Origin: Altererythrobacter sp. | GTDB lineage: Bacteria > Pseudomonadota > Alphaproteobacteria > Sphingomonadales > Sphingomonadaceae | Direction: 5' to 3' | DNA length: 64,000 bases | Assembly (NCBI GenBank): GCA_017308255.1 | Contig: JAFKFN010000019.1 | Coordinates: 1 to 64,000, forward strand | In this document: positions 33,677-41,770 of the stretch, piece by piece | Layout: every line of letters begins with the position of its first letter | Position numbering within the stretch: the stretch's first letter is position 1 | The notes under the pieces: model-generated | What the model saw: the letters and a program-made list of their open reading frames with translations, nothing else | What the model was told of the DNA's origin: nothing | The model's database searches: none | Translations under genes and position numbers: made by a program

Positions 33677-35077
33677 GTGAAGTTCACGCGAATCAATCCG
33701 ATGACCGGCCAGGTCGCGTCCGAAGCGGAAGCGATGCAATCGGCTGACATGGCTGCCGTTGCCCGCCGCGCCGGTGCGGCGTTTCCCGCCTGGTCGGCGC
33801 AGGGGCCCAATGCTCGCCGCGCGGTATTGATGAAAGCGGCCGCCGCTCTGGAGGCGCGGAAGGATCAATTCGTCGAGGCCATGATGGGCGAAATTGGCGC
33901 CACGGCCGGGTGGGCGATGTTCAACCTCGGCCTCGCTGCGGGGATGATCCGCGAGGCGGCGGCGCTGACAACCCAGATCTCCGGCGAGGTCATCCCGTCC
34001 GACAAGCCCGGGACGCTGGCCATGGCCCTGCGAGAGCCTGTTGGCGTCATCCTGGGCATTGCCCCCTGGAACGCCCCGATCATTCTTGGCGTGCGGGCGA
34101 TCGCGGTTCCGCTCGCCTGCGGCAATACCGTTATCCTGAAGGCCAGCGAGAACTGCCCTCGTACGCATTCCCTGATCGTCGAAGCCTTCCAGGAAGCCGG
34201 CTTTCCCGAAGGCGCCGTGAACATCGTCACCAATGCGCCTGAAAATGCCGCCGAGGTGGTGGGCGCGCTGATCGACGCGCCTGACGTGCGCCGGATCAAC
34301 TTCACGGGCTCCACCCATGTCGGCAAGATCATCGCGAAGCGGGCGGCCGAGCACTTGAAGCCGGTGCTGCTCGAACTGGGCGGGAAAGCGCCCCTGATCG
34401 TGCTGGAGGATGCCGATCTGGATGAAGCGGTCAAAGCCGCGGCCTTCGGCGCGTTCATGAACCAGGGCCAGATCTGCATGTCGACGGAGCGGATCATCGT
34501 CGTCGATGCGATCGCCGATGAGTTCTCCGCCCGGTTCAAGGAGAAGGTGGGCGGGATGGCCGTCGGCGATCCGCGCGAAGGGACGACACCGCTTGGCGCG
34601 GTGGTGGACCTTCGGACCGTCGAATGCGTGACCAGCCTTGTGGAGGACGCCCTGGCGAAAGGCGCCCATCAACTCACGGGCGGCGCCACCACGCAGAACG
34701 TCCTGATGCCCGCCCATGTCATCGACAACGTCACGCCGGAGATGAGGCTTTTCCGGGAGGAGAGCTTCGGCCCGGTCGTCGCCATCGTGCGGGCGCGGGA
34801 CGAGGAACAGGCGATCGAGCTTGCCAACGACACCGAATACGGATTGTCCGCCTCTGTCTTCACGCGCGACATCGCCAAGGGCCTGAAAGTTGCCCGCCGC
34901 ATTCAGTCGGGCATTTGCCACGTGAACGGGCCGACCGTGCATGACGAAGCGCAGATGCCCTTCGGCGGGATGAAGGCGTCGGGCTATGGCCGCTTCGGCG
35001 GCAAAGCCGGTATCGAGGCGTTCACCGAGCTCAGGTGGATCACGGTCGAGACGGAAGCTGGGCACTTCCCGATCTGA
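33677..35077 (+). CDS. Aldehyde dehydrogenase, vanillin/salicylaldehyde-type
   Basis: This is a 466-residue ALDH starting at GTG 33677 (AGGAG nine bases upstream). General base Glu233 is in LELGGKAPL and nucleophile Cys267 in NQGQICMST. The end VHDEAQMPFGGMKASGYGRFGGKAGIEAFTELRWIT is characteristic of the vanillin dehydrogenase / salicylaldehyde dehydrogenase (LigV, NahF/DoxF) clade. It likely oxidises a free aromatic aldehyde to the acid, for example vanillin to vanillate, feeding O-demethylation. It lies alone between the second TonB receptor and a secreted DUF3237 gene. Confidence 0.88.
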   Translation: MKFTRINPMTGQVASEAEAMQSADMAAVARRAGAAFPAWSAQGPNARRAVLMKAAAALEARKDQFVEAMMGEIGATAGWAMFNLGLAAGMIREAAALTTQISGEVIPSDKPGTLAMALREPVGVILGIAPWNAPIILGVRAIAVPLACGNTVILKASENCPRTHSLIVEAFQEAGFPEGAVNIVTNAPENAAEVVGALIDAPDVRRINFTGSTHVGKIIAKRAAEHLKPVLLELGGKAPLIVLEDADLDEAVKAAAFGAFMNQGQICMSTERIIVVDAIADEFSARFKEKVGGMAVGDPREGTTPLGAVVDLRTVECVTSLVEDALAKGAHQLTGGATTQNVLMPAHVIDNVTPEMRLFREESFGPVVAIVRARDEEQAIELANDTEYGLSASVFTRDIAKGLKVARRIQSGICHVNGPTVHDEAQMPFGGMKASGYGRFGGKAGIEAFTELRWITVETEAGHFPI

Positions 35078-35241
35078 TGAAAACCCAGGTTCGTATGGCA
35101 GGGGCGGGTCGCGCTGATGGCGCGGCCCAGCCTGGACGGACCTCTCAGGGGGCCGAAGGGCTTCCGCGGCGGCTTCGATCTAGCTGAATGCCCCGGCGGT
35201 GTTTAACTCAGGCATGGGCACGGTGAAAAAGGGGGAGGATA

Positions 35242-35757
35242 ATGAGTAAAGCCGCATCTATTGGCGTATTGGCCTTTGGTCTCACGACATTGCTCAGCTC
35301 CGCACCGGCCTTGTCCCAGGACGATCAGCCGCCGCGTCTCGAATTCGTTTTCGAGGAGATCGTGCTGCTGGGCCCGGCCATCCCCGTGGGGGAAACGCCC
35401 CTGGGGAAGAGGAATATCATACCGATCACGGGCGGCACGTTTTCGGGACCTGGTATCGAAGGCACGATCATTGCGGGCGGCTGGGATTGGCAGCTGACCC
35501 GCTCGGATGGCTGCACCGAGATCAAGGCCGACTATATGATCAAGACCAATGATGGCGTGATCATCAACGTCATCAATGCCGGGGCGCTGTGCCCGCCCGA
35601 ACCCGGGAAAATGGCCCCGGCGCGAACCCAGCCCCGATTCGAAGCTCCCAAGGGCAAATACGACTGGCTCAATAAGACTGCTTTCATCGGCACCCTGGAA
35701 CTCGCCCAGAATACCAGCGGCCCGGCGGTTAAAATTCGCTTCTACAAGGCGGTGTAG
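35242..35757 (+). CDS. Secreted DUF3237 protein, third copy
   Basis: This is a 171-residue DUF3237 protein with a Sec signal peptide (cleavage near ALSQ, residue 26), unlike the two cytosolic copies at 11-12 kb. The core is canonical: GGTFSGPGIEGTIIAGGWDWQL, ADYMIKTNDGVIINVINAG and the TQPRFEAPKGKYDWLNKTAFIG signature. Two Cys in the mature protein could form a disulfide. GGGGGAGG precedes the ATG. A periplasmic member suggests that the fold acts on a substrate or intermediate before it crosses the inner membrane, or has a non-catalytic binding role. Confidence 0.87.
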   Translation: MSKAASIGVLAFGLTTLLSSAPALSQDDQPPRLEFVFEEIVLLGPAIPVGETPLGKRNIIPITGGTFSGPGIEGTIIAGGWDWQLTRSDGCTEIKADYMIKTNDGVIINVINAGALCPPEPGKMAPARTQPRFEAPKGKYDWLNKTAFIGTLELAQNTSGPAVKIRFYKAV

Positions 35758-35928
35758 ACGCCCGTGCTCGCCCGAGCAGGTCGGCATATCCGCCGGTCCA
35801 TATTGACCAGACCGCGCGGATCGTGGCAGTCGGCAGGCGAATCGGCGGGCCCCCTGTAAAGGGTGCTGTAAGCGGTTGAGTTTCCGGCGGGATACAGCCC
35901 CGCACAAGCCGCAGATTTCCGCCGTTTT

Positions 35929-36002
35929 GCGGGTGTAGCTCAATGGTAGAGCAGAAGCTTCCCAAGCTTACGACGAGGGTTCGATTCCCTTCACCCGCTC
36001 CA
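35929..36002 (+). tRNA. tRNA-Gly(CCC)
   Basis: This is a 74-base cloverleaf with encoded CCA. The acceptor GCGGGTG pairs with CACCCGC, the D-arm is GCTCAATGGTAGAGC, the anticodon loop TTCCCAA gives CCC, and the T-arm is AGGGTTCGATTCCCT. No integrase is adjacent. The preceding 171 bases (35758-35928) after the DUF3237 stop hold nothing I recognise. Confidence 0.95.
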
Positions 36003-36111
36003 TTTCCCGCCCCCCTTCCCAGCCTGAGGGACATCGCGCCGAGGGGCGGATCAGCCTCGGCGTGGAATGCCTGGATGGACCCGGGATAGCTCTCCGATTA
36101 GACGGGCGGCG

Positions 36112-37209
36112 ATGTCGCGGGCCAGGTTTTCCCTTCTCACCTCCATCGGCACGCTTGCGCGGCGCGAGTGGCGGGAGCTGGTTCATGTCAATGCGAGCGA
36201 CCGGCCGTGGGAATTGCCTTTCGCGGTCGCCATGGCGGCGGGCCTGCCCTTGCTGCTCGGGGTCTGGTTGGGGGAGATAGGCTACGGCGCTTTGGCCTCC
36301 ATCGGGGCCATGACCATCGTCTATATACCGCGCACCACGCTCCCTCGTCGCATGGTCACCGTCATGGCGGCGGCCTTTGCCATGATCGCCTGCTTCGCGC
36401 TGGGGCAGGCGAGCCAGTTCATCCCCATGGCTCGGGGGCCGATTATCGCGCTGGTCGCCGCATTGGTGACCATGGCCTGCCGTTACTATCGCGTCGTTCC
36501 GCCCGGCTCGCTGTTCTTCGTCATGGCGGCGGCGATCGGGGCCTATATGCCCGGCGGCGCCGATGCCCCGGCCAGGCTGGGCGTATTCGCCCTTGGGGCC
36601 ATCGGCGCGGTCGTGATCACGTTCGTTTACAGCGCGCATATCCTGCGCTTCCGCGATCCCCTGCCGGCGCAGGCGCCCCCGGAGGACTTGCTGGACTTCG
36701 TGGTGATAGACGCGCTGATCATCGGGCTGTTCGTCGGCCTGTCGCTGGGCGCGGCGCAATTGCTGGGGATCGAGAAGCCCTATTGGGCGCCGGTCAGCTG
36801 CCTGGCCGTGATCCAGGGCATCAACCTGCGGGCAGTGTGGAACCGCCAGGCGCAGCGCATCATCGGCACGATGATCGGCCTCGCCGTTACCTGGGCGCTG
36901 GTGCGCCATGCCACCGATCCCTGGGCGATCGCCATCGCGGTCACGGTGCTGACCTTCTGCATCGAAACCGCGATCGTGCGCCATTATGCCTTCGCGGCGA
37001 TCTTCATCACGCCGCTGACTATTCTGCTGGCGGAGGCATCCACCCTGGGCCATTCCAGCAGTTCGGCCCTGATGCTGGCCCGTTTCGCGGACACGGTGAC
37101 CGGCTCGCTCCTCGGCCTGGCCGGCGGGGTCTGCATCCACAACGTCGCGCTCCGCCGGATGCTGAGGCGCCTGTTGCGCGCCCCGGCGGGGGAACTGCCG
37201 AAGCGCTGA
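36112..37209 (+). CDS. FUSC-family membrane protein (aromatic-acid-efflux-like)
   Basis: This is a 365-residue integral membrane protein with about ten hydrophobic segments in two sets, around a central region near residues 180-210 (ILRFRDPLPAQAPPEDLL). The second half, YWAPVSCLAVIQGINLRAVWNRQAQRIIGTMIGLAVTWAL, is the FUSC/ArAE signature (GTxxGxxx after an RxxQRxxGT). The family includes AaeB and fusaric-acid resistance exporters. The ATG at 36112 is a choice; 36067 is also in frame. It lies beside aromatic catabolic genes, so export of toxic phenolic acids is a sensible inference. It ends nine bases from the convergent formyl-hydrolase gene. Confidence 0.82.
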   Translation: MSRARFSLLTSIGTLARREWRELVHVNASDRPWELPFAVAMAAGLPLLLGVWLGEIGYGALASIGAMTIVYIPRTTLPRRMVTVMAAAFAMIACFALGQASQFIPMARGPIIALVAALVTMACRYYRVVPPGSLFFVMAAAIGAYMPGGADAPARLGVFALGAIGAVVITFVYSAHILRFRDPLPAQAPPEDLLDFVVIDALIIGLFVGLSLGAAQLLGIEKPYWAPVSCLAVIQGINLRAVWNRQAQRIIGTMIGLAVTWALVRHATDPWAIAIAVTVLTFCIETAIVRHYAFAAIFITPLTILLAEASTLGHSSSSALMLARFADTVTGSLLGLAGGVCIHNVALRRMLRRLLRAPAGELPKR

Positions 37210-37218
37210 GGGCGCCGG

Positions 37219-38187
37219 TCAGGCGGGTTCCGGATACCGCTGTGTGATACGCGCTTCGGTACCCAGGCGGGTGCCGATGGCGATTTCGTTTTCCGCCGCG
37301 AAGGCGGAGGCGGCGACTTTGCCGGCCCCGTCCAGCCTGACCTTGAGCAGCTCGATGGAACCGCCCTGCGCGGCGACGATCACGCTCTTTTCGCCCACGG
37401 CGACGATCTCGCCCGGCTTGCCGGCCACGTCGCTCAGCTTGCGGGCCGGGATCTTGCGCGCATCGTAGAGGCGCAGCCGACTGCCGTTCCAGGTCGTCCA
37501 GGCGCCGGGGGCGGGGTTGCAGCCGCGGATCAGGTCATAGATCGTATCGACGTGGCTGTGCCAGTTGATCCGGGCTTCGCCGTCCCTGCACCAGCCTTCG
37601 TAGCTGGCCTGGCTTTCATCCTGCGCGACTTCGCGGTGCTTGCCGGCGATGACCAGATCGGCGGCTTCCAGCATGGCCGCCACACCCTGCGGGAACAGCC
37701 GGTCGAAATAGACCGTGCCGAGCGTGTCGTCAGGCCCGATCTCGACCGTTTTCTGGAGCACCACCGGCCCTTCATCCAGACCGTCGCTGGGGCGGAAGAT
37801 GGTCAGGCCCGTCTGGCGGTCGCCGCGAATGATCGGCCAGTTGATCGAGCTCGGCCCGCGATACTTCGGCAGCAGCGAGGGATGATAGCAGATCGTGCCG
37901 TGGGGCGGGATATTGACCAGCGATTGCGGGGCGAATTGCAGCACATAGGCCATCACGGCGATGTCCACGTTCGCCTGGCGCAGCGCCTCGGCGGCGTCCG
38001 GGCCGCGCAGCGAGGGAAGCTGATAGAGCCGGCATCCCCGCTCTTGCGCCGCGTCGGCCAGGGGATCGGGCTTCGCGCCGGGCTTGGTGGGCGCGCAGAA
38101 CACGGCGGCGACTTCATCGCCCCGGTCGAGAAAGGCTTCGAGAACGCTCTTTCCGAAGGCCTGCTGGCCGAAAATGGCGATGCGCAC
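37219..38187 (-). CDS. Formyl-THF hydrolase-like protein (stand-alone 10-formyl-THF dehydrogenase N-domain)
   Basis: This is a 322-residue formyltransferase-fold protein. The N-terminal Rossmann part (1-200) has the active site YHPSLLPKYRG (His102) and SDGLDEG (Asp138); the C-terminal Fmt_C-like domain is about 205-315. The position of the Asn of Met-tRNA formyltransferase (NxH) is Cys100. The stretch GPSSINWPIIRGDRQTGLTIF closely follows the hydrolase domain of ALDH1L1, so this is not the housekeeping Fmt. It likely releases formate from 10-formyl-THF or moves the formyl group. It is 82 bases downstream of an ALDH on the same strand, as if the fused eukaryotic enzyme were split, but no carrier domain is seen. 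Confidence 0.82.
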   Translation of the reverse strand: MRIAIFGQQAFGKSVLEAFLDRGDEVAAVFCAPTKPGAKPDPLADAAQERGCRLYQLPSLRGPDAAEALRQANVDIAVMAYVLQFAPQSLVNIPPHGTICYHPSLLPKYRGPSSINWPIIRGDRQTGLTIFRPSDGLDEGPVVLQKTVEIGPDDTLGTVYFDRLFPQGVAAMLEAADLVIAGKHREVAQDESQASYEGWCRDGEARINWHSHVDTIYDLIRGCNPAPGAWTTWNGSRLRLYDARKIPARKLSDVAGKPGEIVAVGEKSVIVAAQGGSIELLKVRLDGAGKVAASAFAAENEIAIGTRLGTEARITQRYPEPA

Positions 38188-38269
38188 GGTGGTATCTCCT
38201 CAAGCAACAGGAAGCCGTTCCGGCGGTGGCCGGTTGAGCGGACTGGCAATGATCGTGGGCGTCTGCGGC

Positions 38270-39724
38270 TCAGCGGCCGGTGTTGATCCAGACGACTTTG
38301 GGTTCGGTGAAGTTCTCGATGGCGATATCGCCGTGCTCGCGGCCGAAGCCGGAATCGCGCATCCCGCCCCAGGGCAGGCGAACGTCGGTCGGGCCATAGG
38401 TGTTGACCCAGACCGTGCCGGCCTTGAGCTTGCGCGTCATGCGGTGCGACTGGGCGATGTCGGCCGTCCACACGCCCGCGGCCAGGCTGTACACGGTGCC
38501 ATTGGCGAGACGCACGGCGTCGTCCTCGTCCTCGAAGGGGATGACGGTGGCGACGGGGCCGAAAATCTCTTCCTGCGAGATGCGCATCTCGTGCTCGACG
38601 CCGGTGAACACGGTGGGGCTCACGTAATAGCCCTTGTCGCCGTGGCGGGCGCCGCCGATCGCCACTTCGGCGCCTTCCTGCCGGCCGACTTCGATATAGC
38701 CGAGCACACGCTCCATCTGCGTCTGCGAGATCAGCGGGCCCATGGAGGTCTTGTCGTCACGCGGATCGCCGAGACGCATGCCTTGTGCGCGGCCGACGAG
38801 GCGTTCGACGACCTCGTCATAGATCGAGCGGTGCGCAAGGATGCGCGAGCCGGCGGAGCAGACTTGCCCGGTGTTGAAGAAAATCCCCGCGCCGGCGGCC
38901 TTGACGGCCTTTTCCACGTCCGAGCCGGGGAAGATGATGTTGGCCGACTTGCCGCCCAGTTCCAGCGTCACGCGCTTGAGATTGCCGGCCGCGCCGCGCA
39001 GGATCTGCCGGCCGACGCCGGGGGAGCCGGTGAAGGTCACCTTGTCGATATCCGGGTGATCGACGATCGCCTGCCCGGCCGTCTTGCCGAAGCCGGGAAC
39101 GACGTTGAGCGTGCCGGCGGGGAAGCCCGCCTCCACCGCCAGTTCGCCGATCTTGAGCGCGGTCAGCGGCGTCAGCTCGGCGGGCTTCAGCACCACGGTG
39201 CAGCCGCAGGCGAGCGCCGGGGCGATCTTCCACATGCCGATCATCAGCGGGAAGTTCCACGGGATGATCGCGCCGACGACGCCCATCGGCTCACGCACGG
39301 TGTAGGTCAGCGCGTCGGTGCGCGCGGGAATCACCTGGCCGCTGATCTTGTCGGCCCAGCCGGCATAATAGATCAGGGTGTCGATCACGGCCGGCAGGTC
39401 CTGCCGCCGCACGGCCGAGACCGGCTTGCCGGAATCGAGGCTTTCCAGCTCGACCAGCTCTTCCTGGTCGCGGCGGACGAACTCGGCCAGGCGCAGCAGC
39501 GCAAGCCCGCGATCGGCCGGGCGCATCTGGCCCCAAGTTCCTTCGAACGCGGCGCGGGCGGAGCGCACGGCCGCATCGACATCGGCGGCATCGGCTTCGG
39601 CGACCAGCGCGATCACCTCCTCGGTCGAAGGATCGCGGGTTTCGAAATAGCGGCCGGACGCCGCGGGAACGCGCTGCCCGTCGATCAGCAGATCGTGGTG
39701 CTTGCCGGCAGTGAACTGGTTCAT
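38270..39724 (-). CDS. Aldehyde dehydrogenase linked to one-carbon module
   Basis: This is a 484-residue ALDH. Start ATG 39724 follows GAGAGAT; an upstream in-frame start would run through a regulatory site. General base Glu255 is in TLELGGKSAN and nucleophile Cys289 in NTGQVCSAGS; FTGSPGVGR and the end GGMRDSGFGREHGDIAIENFTEPK are normal. It pairs with the downstream formyl-THF hydrolase-like gene and is divergent from a ModE/PBP-like regulator. It may oxidise a formyl group or another small aldehyde, by analogy with the ALDH half of 10-formyl-THF dehydrogenase. General aldehyde oxidation is the fallback. Confidence 0.87.
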   Translation of the reverse strand: MNQFTAGKHHDLLIDGQRVPAASGRYFETRDPSTEEVIALVAEADAADVDAAVRSARAAFEGTWGQMRPADRGLALLRLAEFVRRDQEELVELESLDSGKPVSAVRRQDLPAVIDTLIYYAGWADKISGQVIPARTDALTYTVREPMGVVGAIIPWNFPLMIGMWKIAPALACGCTVVLKPAELTPLTALKIGELAVEAGFPAGTLNVVPGFGKTAGQAIVDHPDIDKVTFTGSPGVGRQILRGAAGNLKRVTLELGGKSANIIFPGSDVEKAVKAAGAGIFFNTGQVCSAGSRILAHRSIYDEVVERLVGRAQGMRLGDPRDDKTSMGPLISQTQMERVLGYIEVGRQEGAEVAIGGARHGDKGYYVSPTVFTGVEHEMRISQEEIFGPVATVIPFEDEDDAVRLANGTVYSLAAGVWTADIAQSHRMTRKLKAGTVWVNTYGPTDVRLPWGGMRDSGFGREHGDIAIENFTEPKVVWINTGR

Positions 39725-39736
39725 CGCATCTCTCAA

Positions 39737-39756
39737 ATATGAAACAAAGTGCATAT
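39737..39756. promoter_or_regulatory. ATATG-N10-CATAT site near ALDH start
   Basis: ATATG (39737-39741) and CATAT (39752-39756) are exact inverted arms separated by ten bases, 13 bases upstream of the ALDH ATG on the minus strand. The same arms and spacing recur at 39889-39908 next to the divergent regulator. Repetition with identical spacing in one intergenic region points to a common protein, most simply the ModE-like regulator itself. Confidence 0.65.
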
Positions 39757-39883
39757 CTCATCCGGCCAGAGCAGCCGTCAGTTGCTGGCATGGCGATTAG
39801 CGAGGATTGTGATCCAGTGGGAATATGATATTTACGGCAGGAATGCGGGCCCATGTTATGCACCACGGGACATAGCTATCCGG

Positions 39884-39913
39884 GCCTAATATGTATTATT
39901 ATTCATATAAGGC
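39884..39913. promoter_or_regulatory. Extended ATATG-N10-CATAT palindrome near regulator start
   Basis: GCCTAATATG (39884-39893) and CATATAAGGC (39904-39913) match as inverted arms at nine of ten positions with a ten-base AT-only spacer. It is 26 bases upstream of the regulator ATG and contains the same ATATG-N10-CATAT core as the site at 39737. Layout and AT-rich dyad are reminiscent of ModE boxes. Autoregulation is inferred. Confidence 0.68.
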
Positions 39914-39939
39914 GGAGCGGATTTGACTGGCGGCGCGGC

Positions 39940-41016
39940 ATGATAAGGATTGAGATCGCACCCCAATGGCGCTTTCGCCGCGATGGCGATCCTTCGACCA
40001 CGCTCGTCCTGCTGGACCTGCTGAACGAGATTCGGTCATCGGGGAAAATCACCGTGGCCGCCCACCAGGCAGGCATGTCATACCGCCATGCGTGGAACCT
40101 GATCGAAGCCTGGGGCGCGTTCTTCGATACGCCGATCGTGGAGCGCCGGCGCGGGAAGGGCACCCGCCTCACGCCGCTGGGCGAAAAGCTGGTCTGGGCC
40201 GGCCAGCGGCTGCAGGCGCGGCTGGGGCCGCAGTTGCAGAACCTTTCGCAGGAACTGGAGACCGAGATCGACCAGCTTCTGCCGCAAGCGACCCCGACGC
40301 TGCGCATCCATGCCAGCCACGGCTTTGCGATCTCCAAGCTGCGCGAGATGCTGGATGGCGCGCAGGATATTCCTTTCGACTTGCGCTACGTCAGCAATCC
40401 GGCCTCGTTGATGTCGCTGGCGCATGACGGGTGCGATCTGGCCGGGATGCACCTGCCGCAAGGCGCGCTGCGCAAGCGCAGCATCGCCGCCGTGCGCGGA
40501 CTGGTGATCCCCGAGGCGCACCGGGTGATCGGCTTCGTGACGCGCGAGATGGGCCTGATCGTGAAGCGCGGGAACCCGCTGAAGATATCCAACCTCGAAC
40601 GCCTGCTCGATCCGGCGATCCGCTTCGTCAACCGCGACCCCAATTCAGGCTCGCGGCTGCTGTTCGACCAGCTGCTCGTCCAGCACGGCCATGACGCGCG
40701 CCTCATCAACGGTTACGAGCAGACCGAGTTCACCCACGCGGCGGTGGCCGCCTATGTCGCCAGCGGCATGGCCGATGCGGCTTTCGGGGTGGAAGCGGCC
40801 GCCCAGCAGTTCGACCTCGATTTCGTGCGCCTGGTGACGGAGGATTATTTCTTCGTCTGCCGCGCGGAGATCCTCGATCTGGAGCCGGTGAAGCGGCTGA
40901 CCGAACTGATGCGCAGCGATGCTTTCCATGCCGAGATCATGCGGCTGCCCGGTTATATCCCCAAGGACATGGGGCTGGTCCGAACCATTCCCGAGATGTT
41001 CCAGAACGCCGAATAG
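39940..41016 (+). CDS. ModE-type HTH plus periplasmic-binding-like domain regulator
   Basis: This is a 358-residue regulator. The N-terminal winged helix (about residues 1-95: IRSSGKITVAAHQAGMSYRHAWNLIEAWGAFFDTPIVERRRGKGTRLTPLGEKL) is ModE/LysR-like. It is followed by a PBP_like (PF12727) domain (about 120-340) with RFVNRDPNSGSRLLFDQLL and AAYVASGMADAAFGVEAAA. Proteins of this build include regulators of molybdenum formate dehydrogenases (FdsR-like, recalled). That suits the divergent ALDH and formyl-THF hydrolase genes, since formate would be their product. It likely binds the two ATATG-N10-CATAT sites. The longer start at 39853 is unlikely because it runs through the operator. Confidence 0.85.
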   Translation: MIRIEIAPQWRFRRDGDPSTTLVLLDLLNEIRSSGKITVAAHQAGMSYRHAWNLIEAWGAFFDTPIVERRRGKGTRLTPLGEKLVWAGQRLQARLGPQLQNLSQELETEIDQLLPQATPTLRIHASHGFAISKLREMLDGAQDIPFDLRYVSNPASLMSLAHDGCDLAGMHLPQGALRKRSIAAVRGLVIPEAHRVIGFVTREMGLIVKRGNPLKISNLERLLDPAIRFVNRDPNSGSRLLFDQLLVQHGHDARLINGYEQTEFTHAAVAAYVASGMADAAFGVEAAAQQFDLDFVRLVTEDYFFVCRAEILDLEPVKRLTELMRSDAFHAEIMRLPGYIPKDMGLVRTIPEMFQNAE

Positions 41017-41166
41017 CATAACCGGAGAGGCGGGCGGGGGGCCATGATCCTGTGCGTGTTGGCTTACCCTGGCGGGGTCACCATCGTCGGTCACTGGCGC
41101 AGGGACCGTTGCCTCGGCGGGCGCGGGCCTTACTGTCGCCGGCCTGGATCGTGCCGGACCTGACGC

Positions 41167-41730
41167 TTGCCTTCTTTCTTCCTCGCGCTGCTTGCCGCCG
41201 CCGCCGCCACTCTGGCGGGGCGCGAGGCGGTGCGGGTGGCGCGGCTTTCGGCGGCGCTGGGCGCCGGGGCGGGCCTGCTTGTCGCGTGCTGGCTGGCCTG
41301 TGCGGTAGGGAGCGGCGTGGCGGCCTGGCTCGGCTGGCGCATCGCGGCACTGCTCGGGCCCGATGCCAAGGCGATGCTGATGACGATTGCGCTGCTGCTC
41401 GCGGCTGGGGAACTGGCGCTGCTGCGGCCGGGGCGGACACCGCTGGAGCCGACGCGCTCGTTCGGCGCGATCGCCTTGGTCCTCGGCGCGGCGCAGCTGA
41501 CTTCGGCCGCCGGGTTCCTGGTGCTGGCGCTCGCGGCCATCGCGCCGATGCCGGGGCTGGCGGCCTTCGGCGGCGCGATAGGTGGCGCCGCTGTGCTCAC
41601 CGCCGCCTGGCGCGCGGGCGCCGAGTGGGAGGCGCGCGTGCCGCTGGGACCGCCGCGCTGGGGCATTGCCGCGCTTCTGCTGCTGGCCGGCGGGCTTGGC
41701 GGGCTTGGCGCGAAGGGCCTGCTCGGCTGA
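41167..41730 (+). CDS. Small polytopic membrane protein, possibly degenerate GDT1/UPF0016
   Basis: This is a 187-residue Ala/Leu/Gly-rich protein with about six hydrophobic segments in two similar halves (VAAWLGWRIAALLG near 50-65; AAFGGAIGGAAVLTAAW near 130-146). The two-fold layout is like the TMEM165/GDT1 (UPF0016) cation transporters, but the ExGDKT motif of each half is missing; the equivalents read LAGREAVR and LTSAAG. The start is a TTG without a clear ribosome site, so the N-terminus is uncertain. It lies 40 bases before the 6-phosphogluconolactonase gene. The 150 bases before it show nothing definite. Confidence 0.6.
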   Translation: MPSFFLALLAAAAATLAGREAVRVARLSAALGAGAGLLVACWLACAVGSGVAAWLGWRIAALLGPDAKAMLMTIALLLAAGELALLRPGRTPLEPTRSFGAIALVLGAAQLTSAAGFLVLALAAIAPMPGLAAFGGAIGGAAVLTAAWRAGAEWEARVPLGPPRWGIAALLLLAGGLGGLGAKGLLG

Positions 41731-41770
41731 ATGCCTCGCGCCGCGCGGCGCTTTGCCCTATCACCCGGCC

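Noticed and set aside
33395-35065. 556-codon frame antisense to the ALDH at 33677
   Set aside because: GC-driven shadow; the sense protein has complete catalytic residues.
6295-35757. Catabolic region as cargo of the tRNA-Leu island
   Set aside because: The integrase lies on the 3' side of the tRNA (lower coordinates), so the island extends leftwards; the catabolic genes are on the 5' side of an intact tRNA.
35758-36111. Possible integration site at tRNA-Gly(CCC)
   Set aside because: No integrase, direct repeat of the tRNA 3' end or composition break is visible beside it.
37219-38187. Housekeeping methionyl-tRNA formyltransferase (fmt)
   Set aside because: The Asn of the NxH active site is Cys, the sequence follows the 10-formyl-THF dehydrogenase hydrolase domain, and no def gene is adjacent.
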